64,000 nucleotides of DNA from Lunularia cruciata (lineage: Eukaryota; Streptophyta; Marchantiopsida; Lunulariales; Lunulariaceae), in contig OX419756.1 in the NCBI GenBank assembly GCA_948567375.1, forward strand, positions 76,150,333 through 76,214,332. The letters run 5' to 3'. The notes below the pieces were generated by a model. It had not been told where the DNA came from and made no database searches. It worked only from the letters and a program-made list of their open reading frames with translations. The position numbers and the translations under genes are program-made. Of this stretch, positions 48,330 through 58,612 are shown one piece after another; the stretch's first letter is position 1, and each line of letters opens with the position of its first letter.

Positions 48330-49110
48330 AGTACCACTTCCATCCCATAGACCACAATTGGTCCATCATTCTCATGAGGAGCTAAGACATTTTGGAGTAA
48401 AGCAAACAAAAAGCTTACTTCAAAGTCATTATTAAGTGCGGTATATAGACCAATGTAAAGCAATTTGTTGCTAGATGTGTGGTTTGTGACCTAGTTAAAG
48501 CATCATTTAATGATCATATGCCACAATTACACCCATTACCTACCATGGGGTTGGATTACCAATGCAATTTGGACTTTGATGGACCTTTTCCATTAACTAT
48601 GAGATATCATTAGTATGGTGGCGTACTTCTCTAAGGAGATTGAGTTGGTGGCACTTCTTGAGAAATCCAATGAAGGGACCGCTTACTTGTTCTTGGATCG
48701 GGTCTCTCGATCATTTTGGTGCACTTGGTGAGGTTTTGACTGATGAAGGTATAGAGTTCTTGGGAGAGTTTTAGGTCTTGTATGAAAAGGCTTTGATTGA
48801 TCATTGTACTACCTCCCAAGATTACCCTAAAGCAGATAGCTTAGTAGAGAAAGTGATTCAGATGGTGAAGAGAGGATTGTAGAAGTATGGTTTGTAGAGA
48901 GGCCACTTGCAAGATTGGGATCTCCAATTACCTTGGTTGGCCATGGGCTATTTGTTCAACTAGCAAGCCTCCTTAGCATCCTTCTTTCCTTACTTTCTAC
49001 TCTATGGATGAGATCCAGAGTTACCTATAGCCATTCATCAAGATATTATATAGTTTTGGACTTGGATGATCCAAATGTATGAGTGAGTGTAGTTCTCAAT
49101 AGGCAGTGAT
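48330..49110 (+). pseudogene. C integrase remnant
   Basis: The zinc-binding part has HHSHEELRHFGVKQTKSLL and FVARCVVCD (about 48360-48495). The core has LDFDGPFPL (about 48565) and GALGEVLTDEGIEFLGEF (about 48715-48770), then DHCTTSQDYPKADSLVEKVI (about 48798-48857). These are the Asp, Asp and Glu neighbourhoods of a retroviral-type integrase. Broken. Confidence 0.8.
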
Positions 49111-49169
49111 CTTTTAGAGAGTGATGCCAATGGCCTTTGAGAACTTTAAAACTACTCAGCATGGGAATA

Positions 49170-49590
49170 CCTTACGTTAAGCTACTATTCAAGGAAGAGG
49201 CTATAGACCCTAGATCCATGAATTTCATCAAGGTGATATTGTATATCTATAGCAAACAGCACCAATGACACTTGATGTTACTATAGGCCGTACTATCTTG
49301 AGAGTGCAAGAGGTTTTGCCTTCTAGAATCCTTGTGTTGGAAGGACATGATGGTGTTGTTTGGAAGGATCATGTGTGCCCTACCACCTCCTAAAAATTGA
49401 TAGTACTATGGATCCAAGTTTGGCACTTGTACGTGCAAGCTTGCGGTGTGTGTTATGTGGCTCTTCTAGTGAAGCTACTACTATATTGGTGTGTGCTTTT
49501 TGTTCAAGAGGATGGCATATTGCATGTTTGACTCCTCCCCTTAAGGTGGTTCCTCAAGGACAATGGTTATATCCTAGATATACTTGACAT
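49170..49590 (+). pseudogene. C post-integrase module and PHD finger
   Basis: After integrase comes a small domain (GDIVYLQQTAPMTLDVTIG-like pattern, about 49230-49290) and VLPSRILVLEGHDGVVWKDH (about 49315-49374). A cysteine-rich finger follows in the 49360-49587 frame: CVLCG, 11 residues, CAFCSRGWHIACLTPP, then PQGQWLYP. The Cys4-His-Cys spacing and the W at the end are those of a PHD finger, a chromatin reader that usually binds histone H3 tails. In chromoviruses a chromodomain sits at this place, so the PHD finger may have guided integration; that is inference. The finger itself is one of the least worn parts of C. Confidence 0.75.
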
Positions 49591-49745
49591 ATAGCTAGTT
49601 CACCCTTTATATGGTATAGATTGTAGACAATTGACTAATGATGGAGCTCGATAGCACATGGCCTCTTGATCTTTGCCCACCATAAGGTATACCATATACT
49701 TGGAGTAGATGGCTATTTGGAGTTAGAGGGGCCTAACCACCAACT

Positions 49746-49756
49746 AGGGAGGAGAG
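49746..49756 (+). promoter_or_regulatory. Polypurine tract of C
   Basis: AGGGAGGAGAG immediately precedes the TGTGGCACTTTAG start of the C 3' LTR. Confidence 0.65.
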
Positions 49757-50314
49757 TGTGGCACTTTAGTGTTCATGTATTACTTACGTGTGAGTTGTGC
49801 TTCCATAATGTATGATATTGACAATAATGTATGTTGTGTGTAGCAATGTATATATGCATGATAATTGTCAGATCATTTGTAGCATCATAGTTAGATTGCT
49901 CAAATACTAGAGTAGTAGAGTTGGTAGTTCGAGGTATTTTGGCAATTACTCATAGACTACTCGTTGAATATCAGATTTCATGTTTGGGTACTGATTACTT
50001 AGTGGGGCCTATCATCACTTGCACTATTTGCACTGTCAGGTGTGCCATTAGTAAGATCATTAAGGCTGGAGATTTAGGTCAAAATCAAAGGTATACCTTG
50101 GAAGTTCAGCCCCAAAGAGCTCACTTCTCTGATGGTGAGACATCAAGTTCTTGGCTATGGTAGACAAAAAACTTGTAAGTGTCATCTTGAGTCTCTTAGC
50201 TAGAAGGAGTGTGGGTTGACTATAACTAGTGTCCAATTGTTGGCAAATTGTTGAGTGAAAGATGAAGTACTTATCTAATTTATGTTGATTTGAGTTGATA
50301 AAAAACTGATTGAG
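49757..50314 (+). repeat. C 3' LTR (end uncertain)
   Basis: Begins TGTGGCACTTTAGTGTTC right after the polypurine tract. A second, similar start occurs at 50315, so the LTR is at most about 558 bp. No clear CA end or target copy was found, so the right boundary is an estimate. Confidence 0.55.
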
Positions 50315-50420
50315 TGTTGCACTTAAGAGTTTATGTATGACTTATGTGTGAGCTGTGCTTCTATAATGTATGATGTTGACAACAATGTATGTTGTGTAGC
50401 AATGTATATACACACAATAT
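50315..50420 (+). repeat. Second C-LTR-like start, truncated
   Basis: TGTTGCACTTAAGAGTTTATG and the next 90 bases repeat the start of the C LTR at 49757 with about one difference in seven. It stops at about 50420, where family D sequence begins. It may be part of a tandem C array or of another C copy. Confidence 0.6.
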
Positions 50421-53400
50421 TTGGGATCTTACTTCATTCAAACGCTATTCTAGTCAAATCCAAACTACATAGATTGAACCCTACTTACTCTCATAAAGTG
50501 CAAGACAAACTAGACAAACTACTAAGTGCAAGTTCATCTATTTTGTAGGAGAAACATAATGGATCTCCTTGATCTTGGTAGTCCCAAAAGAAAAATACAA
50601 GAAAGGTGCAAACTTGTGTGGACTTTTGGAAATTGAATGTCCAAACCATCCTAAACCCCTTTCTAATCCCATTCACAAATATATTGCTAGACAATGTGGC
50701 CCATAGCCAAAGTTTCTCATTCATGGATGGGTATTCTTGCTACAATCAGATTGCTATTGCTTCAAATGACCAACACAGAACTACTTTTGTCATAGAGTGA
50801 GGTAGCTATGCACAATGCTCCCGCTACATTCCAATGCTACACAATGAACTCCTTTGGTAAATTAGGAAGGACATGGAACTATATCTCAATGATATGTGCA
50901 TGCATAGTTCCTACATTGATCATATCATTGTGTTATAGGCCATTCTACACATTTGTAGGCAAGTCAGGATTTCTCTAAATGTCTAAAATTGTCTAGTTGC
51001 TATCTCTTGTGGACCTCTCTTTGGTCACCTAGTTTGTGAAAATGGCATGATGGTGGACCCCAAGAAGATTCAGGTAATTCAAGAGTTGCCCATACCGGTT
51101 ATTACCCATGAGCTCAAAAGCTTTTTAGGTTGCATAGGATATTACAAGCAATATGTCGTATTGTATGCTAAGATACCTTCTATGCTAATTGGCCTACTCC
51201 ACACCACAATCAAATTCTTATGGACCAAAAATGCACAAAGGCCTTTGAAAGTTTGGAAAAGAAGTTGGTTATTGCTTTAATTTTGGCAACACCTAATTAA
51301 GCACTGGCCTTTCATGTTTTATGGTCACCTCCATCAAAGCCATAGGCAATGTTCTAGCCCAATACAATGAGCAATAATGGGAACATCTGATCTACAATGC
51401 TAGTTGGTAACTCAATTCAGCAAAGAGGAACTAATCAACAACAAAGCAAGAATACCTTGAGATGATTTTTGTTGTACAAATTTTTTGATAAAACCTTATG
51501 GGGAATTTTTTTTTTTGCTTCATGCAGACCATGAAGCCTTAAAATACCTAATCATCAAACCAAGTTGTGTGGGAAGACTGGCCATTGGATGTTACTCCTA
51601 TAAAGTTTCTTTTTTATGATAGAATACTGTCCTGGCAAGTCTCATGACTATGCAAAAAATTTGTCCCATATTCTTGTACATCCCATAGATTGTTCCTTGA
51701 GCATAGATCTTGTAGACTTTCATCTCTTTTACATATGAGAAAACCTAACAATTCAATCATCTTGGGTGGTACAAATCAAGCACTACCACTCTACTTGAAA
51801 TATGCCTTTTTTTTACCATAAGCAAAGCACAAAAGTTTCATTGTCAGCACTTCCTTGCACCATTTTGCAAGGAGACCTATAATGCATGTTGTGGGCAAAG
51901 TTCTCTACGATTGTATTAGCTTAGAGGAAGTTCCTATTGTACTGAAGGCATGCCATTTTGATGAATCAAGGGGTACTTTTTTGGTGAGATTACTACATGC
52001 AAGGTGTACCCTAAAAGCTATTGGTAGCCATCTATCTCTCATGATGCCAACCATTATGTAATGCATGTCAAAGTATTGGCAAGCCCATATCACGGTACTA
52101 AATGTACCTACACTTGATATTGGTGACACAACCTTTCCAAAGGTAGAAAATCTACTTTGTGGAACCTATCAATCTAAAGCTTGTTGGAGTAAGCATTGTT
52201 ATACTGTTGTTACTATAGACTACATGACAAAGTAAGGAGAAGCTGCATCTTTTCTCAACAATTCCATTATGGTCACCATACAATTCTTGTAGAAAATATC
52301 ATTTCTAGGTTTTGTCTATTGTCATGGACAATGGGTCACACTTTCTCAATGAAGGAGTATTAGATTTGAAAATTGCCTACGAGATTCAACACAACTAGTC
52401 TACCTCATACCATCCACAAGCCAATGGTCAAGTAGAATGCATCAAATAGCATACTATTAATTGTTCTAAAGAAGATTGTAAGCTTCAACTCCACAAATTT
52501 GGATCAAATGCTATTGGGAGCTCATTGGGCCTACTACACTAAGGTAAACTTACCACAAGATACACTCTATTCCAACTTGTCTATGAGCAAGAAGCAATCT
52601 TCTAAATTGAATTCTTAATTTTATCACTAAGAGTTCTTATAAGCAATTTGTCTCAATCTCAAGAGGAAGAGACAATGGAAGAAACGGTTTTGTGTTTCAT
52701 GATCTAAGTAAAAAATATCTACAAGAACTCTATACATAGAACACTACCCAAGCTAAGCAGAAATACTATTTTGGTAGCAAGACCAAAGAGGTCCCACTCT
52801 ACAAAAGGGACTTGGTATTGAAGTTTAATGACAAGGTTGGCAAATTCCCTAGCAAATTTTTTGAAAGATGGCTAGGTCCTTATTGAGTATAGGAAGCTCT
52901 TGATAATGGATCTATCTAGTTTGAAACATTAGATACAAAATTTTTGGAGTCCCATACCAATTGTACAAAGTGAAGGCCATATAGCCTGCACAACATTCAA
53001 CTACAAGGCCAAAAAGAGAAGATTGCTCTAGAAACTTGATATATTTTTAGCATGGAGGAAGATGACTCTGATGTAGAAGATGACCTTGATGAGAATAGGG
53101 AGGAAGATGATCCCAAAGGATCTATGGGAGGCAGATCTAAAAGAGGGGGTCCCAAAAGATGACAAGGCAAGCTCATAAAGGAAGAAGTCTAGAAGTAGTC
53201 CCACAAGTGGTAGTCCAATTCATAAAGGCTTGAAACTCCTAGAAATATTTTTGGTAAACAAGATTAGGGCAAGCTTTGCATGCTTGAGACCTAAGTCATC
53301 TAAGAGCCCAAAGAAGAAAGCTAAAGGTAGTTTTGTAGGAGTGGGAATTACATGAAGAACGTCCCCAATGGAGGACATAGTCAAGATTGCAAGCACAAGT

Positions 53401-53682
53401 AGCCCCAAATCCCAAATTACTAAGGTAGCCCCAAATCCCAAATTACTATGGGAAAGGATGCATTGGCTAAAGAAGAGTTGGTCATCAAATGAGTATCAAA
53501 ATATTAAAAGTATGGTGGAAGTTATCTATATAGTAGACCTGATGGAGTTGGTGAAAGAAGGGGAACCTCAAATCTCAAGACAGAAGCCACATTTGTAGAC
53601 ATAATTGAAAAAGGTATGAGCCAATTAAGTGCTTGTATAAACAAGAGAAAGGGGCAAGTGCCAAGTCTAGTGATATTATTCT
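50421..53682 (+). mobile_element. D: fragment of a further gypsy lineage
   Basis: Plus-strand remnants. Reverse transcriptase at 50500-51280 (CVDFWKLN, FSFMDGYSCYNQIAIA, ELKSFLGCIGYYKQY). Worn RNase H at 51290-51640. Integrase zinc-binding region at 51840-52080 (IVLKACHFDESRGTF) and core at 52150-52610. Post-integrase VPLYKRDLVLKFNDKVGKFPS with FERWLGPY at 52790-52890. From 53041 an acidic frame (MEEDDSDVEDDLDENREEDD) and a low-complexity tail with a 26-base direct repeat near 53396-53447. No LTRs recognised. The layout resembles Athila/Tat relatives. Many breaks; old. Confidence 0.78.
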
Positions 53683-54088
53683 CTAAGGCACCTCTAAGAC
53701 TCAAGTCATTTCTCACTAGAGAACTTAATGAGAGAAATATAGTTGTAGAGAAAGGATGATGAGAAATAATTAGACACCAAATTTTCTAAACCATAGTAAT
53801 TTAAGTTAATAGATAAAATCTCATATAAAGTCTAAAGTCTAAAGGAATATCCAAACTCGTATGAGTAATTTCCTAAGCATGTGGTCTCATCTTGACCCAA
53901 TAATTAAGTCAAATATTCTTTCACAAGGCCTATCCTTGGACTATTGAAAAATCTGAACCAAAAAGGCATGTGGGCCTAGACTATGTCATTAAAGCCAAAC
54001 ATCTAAGAATAATACAAAGTCAATATACTAGAATCCAAAATAGTTGTACTCATTCTTTCACCTTTCTCTAGAGTAGAGTCACCTCTAT
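53683..54088 (-). repeat. A6: worn family A LTR fragment
   Basis: Matches the family A LTR in minus orientation (ACTCAAGTCATTTCTCACTAG, then TCTTGACCCAATAATTAAG), missing both tips. It is the most diverged A LTR in the window. Its right end is cut by the B fragment at 54089. Confidence 0.8.
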
Positions 54089-54565
54089 TGTGGTACCCAC
54101 ATTTTTGTATTTTTCTCAATTTTGAAGAAGTGTACAATAGAAGTTGAATTGCGCCTATATGGCCAAAGCAGGCAAAGAAAAGTGTCCTCGGGGTGTAACC
54201 CGAGGTAAAGTGACTTTGTGTTAGAAGGTAAGGTACTTGGAATTGCCCTATCAGCATACAACCCGAAGTAAGGAGACTTTGTCTTGGGGGTGCTCAACCT
54301 GAGGCGAGTATAGTGTAACAACTTTCCTTTGGGGTGAGACATTCAAGAAGGTACCATTCAAAAATGGTGGTCATACGCGTGAAGGATCCTTGACAATGAT
54401 AGGAGCATTCAAGAGCTGTGATTTCTCTATAGAAACTCAAAGTGAAGAAAGACAAAGAAGGTGCAACTCTATAAAATTTGGGCTAAAGACAAAGCAATGA
54501 CAAGCAATTTTCCATCGCCGTTAAGAAGTCATCCTATAGGAGATTGTGGGAAGGGAAGTGTAGTC
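54089..54565 (+). repeat. B LTR, long form, first 477 bp, cut by A3
   Basis: Starts TGTGGTACCCACATTTTTG and follows the long B LTR to GGGAAGGGAAGTG; A3 then begins at 54566. The five bases TAGTC before A3 should recur on its far side outside the window. The rest of this B LTR would also lie there. Confidence 0.85.
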
Positions 54566-55244
54566 TGTAACACCCATTTGTGCATGTGTGTGGTATTGTG
54601 ATATTTAGCTTGGTATTACAAGTACTTAAGACATATTATTTATATAAAGATAAAGGATGGTTCTATATTAGTCATGGCTAGCTAAAGTTATTCATAGCTA
54701 AGATAGAGGGGACCTTACTTTAGAGGAAGTAGAAAAGATGAGCACCACTATTTTGGATTTTAGTGTGCTGACTTGGTATTATTCCTAGGTGTTTGGCTTT
54801 GAGGAAAGAGTTGAGAACTCTTGGGCCCGCAAGCCTTTTTGTTTTGGATTCTTCTTTAGTCCAAGGATAGCCCATGTGAAGGAATCCTTGACTTAGTGGT
54901 TGGGTCAAGATAAGACCACATGCTTAGGAGAATATGGTCATGTGAATGGATATTCCTTTCTACTTTTTGACTTTACTTGACTTTTAGTCTAGTAACTTGA
55001 GTTACTATGGTAATTAGTAACTATTTCACAAGTATATAAACAAGGGATGAGGAGGTACTCATCATCTTTTCATTTACAACTATCTCTCTCTCATTGAGTT
55101 CTCCAGTGAGCAATGTCTTGAGTCTTGGAGTGTTAGCCTTGGAGGAGAATGATGGAGTTGGGGTTCCTTGCCTTCTTAGTCCATGGTGCGCTACCATAAT
55201 AGCCATCAGAGGTTCATCCTAAATGAGAGACAGGCCGGCTCACA
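54566..55244 (+). repeat. A3 5' LTR
   Basis: 679 bp, TGTAACACCC...GGCCGGCTCACA, followed by the primer site. Confidence 0.93.
55033..55040 (+). promoter_or_regulatory. TATA box of the family A LTR
   Basis: TATATAAA, about 467 bp into the LTR, within AAGTATATAAACAAGGG, is kept in A1, A4 and A5. It implies a transcription start near 55065 and an R plus U5 of about 180 bp. Confidence 0.6.
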
Positions 55245-55248
55245 TTTT

Positions 55249-55264
55249 TGGTTCCATTGCCGGG
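55249..55264 (+). promoter_or_regulatory. Primer-binding site of A3
   Basis: TGGTTCCATTGCCGGG, four bases after the LTR end; resembles the tRNA-Asp complement. Confidence 0.75.
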
Positions 55265-55285
55265 ATCTCTTTAGAAGGTAAGATA

Positions 55286-55456
55286 ATGTTCCGCGTTCAA
55301 TTCTACATTAGGCAGAAGGAGGCTATGAGAGCTCACTTGGAGAGAACATTAGGAGAAGAGAAGGCTGAACTTATATTAGAGAACCAAAATCCATTTTTAT
55401 ACCTTTTAGTTCATTATGATGTCTTTGAGGTGATTTTGTACATCTTGTACACATGA
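55286..55456 (+). pseudogene. A3 first small leader frame
   Basis: A 56-codon frame starting MFRVQFYIRQKEAMRAHLER, 21 bases after the primer site, ending VHYDVFEVILYILYT. It looks open in this copy. A1 has the same frame with a few changes and a small length difference. It has a basic start, a charged middle and a hydrophobic C-terminus. The function is unknown; it may be a leader peptide or a short accessory protein. Confidence 0.5.
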
Positions 55457-56103
55457 GAAGAATTGGAGAGATTGTGTGAGGTGGATTGTAGATTTTGGAG
55501 ATTAAGGTGATTTTGGGCAAAATCTCAAGTTTGAGATCTGGACTTGAAATTTCTACACATGATAGCTTGAGTTATCTTTCAGTTAGCACACTTGAAATTA
55601 TTGTGAGAGCTACTATGTGCATTGGGCTAGTATTTTTGAAAGTTGATAGGGTAAAGTGCTCCCGCAATTGCATGCTCTCTGGAAAATTGTACAGAGTCTG
55701 CCATTTCTTCAATTTTCAGTGAATTTTCCTGAAAATTTCTAATAAACTTAAGTGCATTGTATCCTACCTGCTGCCACAAACATTAGAGGGAGATCAATCT
55801 TGCACAAGGAGTTATGAGTTTTTGAAGTGAGGGGGGTGGTTTTCAGACCAAATCTGAAATATGTGTGCTGAATAGAAAGGTGTCTAGGCCAAATGGCTCA
55901 ATGAAAAGATCTAAAATTTTGCAGGGAGGAATACCTTGGAGTTTTGATCAAGTGTGCAAAATTTCAGAGGATTGTGATATACTGGTTGGGAGATTTGAGT
56001 GACATTGTGAGGAAGGATCAATTTTGCAGAGTGGAGATCTCATGCATGAGGAGTTTGAGATCAACAAAAAGCATGTTTGAGTGTGTAGATTCATCTTGGG
56101 AAC
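55457..56103 (+). other. A3 leader between the small frames
   Basis: Leader sequence collinear with A1 15308-15951 and A5 38940-39550. The open stretch 55495-55722 is echoed in A5 at 38963 (MCIGL...FLKVDRV, NCMLS), so part of it could be coding, but A1 shows no such frame. Most likely it is untranslated. Confidence 0.5.
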
Positions 56104-56577
56104 GTGGAGGGTCATCAAGAGTGGAAATTGAGATTATGCAAGGTTCCCCAAGGGTTTGAGGTGATTGTAGGGGTGGATTTGAGGAAAAGAGAGTTTACAA
56201 TAGAATTTGAAGAGAGTGTAGAGAGGATCCAAAAACCTACACCACTTGGAGGAAAGAGTAAGTCTAAGTGCTTTCCATGTGGAGAGAAGGGACATAAGGC
56301 AAGTTCATATCCATTGACCTTTGAGAGCAAGAGATTGAGGGAGAGGAGAGGCTAACTTGACTTGGGTTTGCATGTTGGACCTTCTTCACCAAGATTGGGA
56401 GGGAGAAGATCTAAGACCAAGGAGTTGTGTGAGGTTTGTGGAGTTGAAGGACTTCCAAAAGGACATGAGTGTAGTGGAGTAAAATCACTTTTGGAGGCTT
56501 TGGTGAAGGATCTTGGAGAGAGTCTGAGTACAGCTACAGAAATACTACCACCTTCATCAGCTAGTTTTCAAGATTAG
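56104..56577 (+). pseudogene. A3 extra zinc-finger frame upstream of gag
   Basis: Starts MEGHQEWKLRLCKVPQGFE, as in A1 and A5. It contains the knuckle beginning CFPCGEKGHKASS (about 56270-56310) and the second cluster CEVCGVEGLPKGHEC (about 56425-56475), ending SLLEALVKDLGESLS. The three copies share start, finger order and distance to gag, so this is a family trait and not a chance frame. Confidence 0.7.
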
Positions 56578-56814
56578 TGATGGAGATAATCTTTCAACTT
56601 ATAGATAAACTATCCATGAGGGTTCAATTAATATGCACTCTAGGATTTGATGTTGCTATAGAAATCTTGGAGCAACCTGAACCTTTTGTATTCCCTAGGG
56701 TGGATTACTCTCAAATGGTGTAAGTCATGTATATACTCTATTAGTTATAGAGTGAGAGAAAAGAAAAGAGAAAAAGAAAAATTGAGAGAAGAGAAAGATA
56801 GTGAGAGGTTAAGA

Positions 56815-58250
56815 TGGGGAAACTTCCGGTTTTCTTTGGCAAGGATGGAGAAGATGTGGAGGCCTTTGTGAGAACTTCAAGAGAGCTTGCATAGGAAACA
56901 ATGAGAGAGGAAGAATGAGTGGGCCTCATTATTACCAAATTTCTTTGAGGATGCAGCACTTACATGGTATGAGTCAGAATACCAAAAGAGAGAGAGGAGA
57001 GATGGGCAAGAAGAGTCTTGGGAGACTTTGACTTCAGCACTCATTGAGAACTTTCTTCCTGATGAGAGTTATGAGAGATTGATGAGTGAGGTTACTTTCT
57101 CAAGCAAGGAGATGGAGAGAAAGTAAGGGTCTATGTGGAAAGAGTGGAAAAGTTAGAGTCCGGATTTCGCATAGTCTTGAGGAAGGGTGGAGATGATGTG
57201 GAGACTACTATGATTGGCATAGGGGCCATGCTCACCAAGAATTTTGTAAGAGGGTTGAGATCACAAATTAGAAGCAAGGTGAGATATGAAAAACCTTCTT
57301 CCAAGGTTGAAGCTATCAAAATTGCAATTTGTATGGAGGAGAGTTTGGAAGGGGATGAGAGTGATTTGGTGGTGAAGGAGGTTGTGCATCCTCCTCAAGG
57401 CTACAAAGTATGCTGGAACTTCTGATACTTTGGTGGCAAGGGTTGCACCACAAGTAGTAGTTGCTCCAATTCTTGCACCTCCACCAAAGGATCCACTTCA
57501 AACCATCATAGAACAACTTGTGGATCTCAAGATCAATGTGGTGCAACTATGGGAGAAGAGAGAGGTGGATCAAAATGTAGTGAGAGGGCATAGGAGTTAT
57601 GGAAACTATCCATATAGAGGAGGTCAACCAGCCAACAATTTCAATGATAGAAATTGTTTTGGTTGTGGAGGAAGAGGCCATATCCAAAGGAATTGCCCAA
57701 ATTCCACTTACCATGGAGGAAGGGGTTATGAGGGAGCCAATAGAGGGAAAGAGGGAGGTAGTGAAACCCAAGTGGCTCCTAATCCAAACAAACGTTAGGG
57801 GATAGCATTCATAGATGTGGTGGAGAGAAAGTATGAAAAGGGAGAGTGCTCAAACTCCAAGAGTCTTAATTTGGAGCTTTTGGCACAAGAGAAGAAGAGA
57901 GCTCGTTTTGCAGAGGATGTTCACTCTTCTCAAGGATTTACTCCAAGCAAGGATACTCCTATGTCTACTAGGAGCACTTGCACCTCAACATCATCAACAA
58001 CAAAGACTCCAAGGAAGAAATTGGGGATGGAGGATTTCTTGATTTCAAAGCAACAATGGAACTACAATGTGTTGGAGGATATTGGTAGTCACAAGCCTAA
58101 CATCACAATGGGCCAATTGATTGCTTTGAACCCTACCTTGAGAAAGGAGCTTAGAGGTGGTTTGAGTTCTACAAGGAGCAAGAAGAAGAAGAAGGCAAAA
58201 GCTCCAGTATCAATGGGGGTGGTGGATGCTTAGCCAACACTATGGGAGGC
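56815..58250 (+). pseudogene. A3 gag
   Basis: Begins MGKLPVFFGKDGEDVEAFV. The capsid includes FFEDAALTWYESEYQKRERR and a VEKLES...GGDDVETTMIGIGAM block (57135-57425). The zinc knuckle CFGCGGRGHIQRNC lies at about 57652-57693, and a Ser/Thr/Lys-rich tail with LGMEDFLISKQQWNYNVLED reaches 58233. Only a few breaks. Confidence 0.85.
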
Positions 58251-58254
58251 TTGT

Positions 58255-58560
58255 GAATATACCTCCAAGATTGATGTGAGAGTGAATGGTCACAACATCA
58301 AGGATGCATTGGTTGATGGAGGATCAGCAGTGAATGCCATGTTAGAAAGGTTGATGAAGAAGCTGGGTATGATACCCTCAAGACCTTCAACATTTGTGGT
58401 GAGCATGGCAAACAAGCAACAAGTTTGACCAGTAGGGATGATGGATAAAGTGGTAGTTTCAGTTATGGGAGTTCAAAATCTCATGACTTTCCAAGTCTTG
58501 AAGGATTCAAGCTATGACTTACTTCTTGGGAGACTATGGTTGAGAACAACATGCACAACT
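58255..58560 (+). pseudogene. A3 protease region
   Basis: Contains GHNIKDALVDGGSAVNAM with an Asp-Gly-Gly triplet at the catalytic position, MKKLGMIPSRPSTFVVSMAN, and QVLKDSSYDLLLG near the end. Cut off from reverse transcriptase by the short B LTR at 58613. Confidence 0.75.
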
Positions 58561-58612
58561 GATAGATGGCACAAATAGTACTTGAGGATTGGGCCTCAAA
58601 CCATAGGGTCAC

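Larger units (their letters stand above)
29175..50314 (+). mobile_element. C: Ty3/gypsy element with methyltransferase and PHD domains
   Basis: A very worn element in three visible pieces (29175-30513, 34264-36143, 45802-50314), split by a long B solo LTR and by A5. Order: gag with two zinc knuckles, protease, cytosine-5 methyltransferase-like domain, reverse transcriptase, RNase H, integrase, post-integrase domain, PHD finger, polypurine tract, 3' LTR. Without the insertions the visible part is about 7.7 kb. It has tens of breaks and is clearly dead. It is the oldest element here since both B and A lie inside it. I recognise the overall protein from gypsy-type sequences in non-flowering plants and algae; that is recall, not a search. 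Confidence 0.85.
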
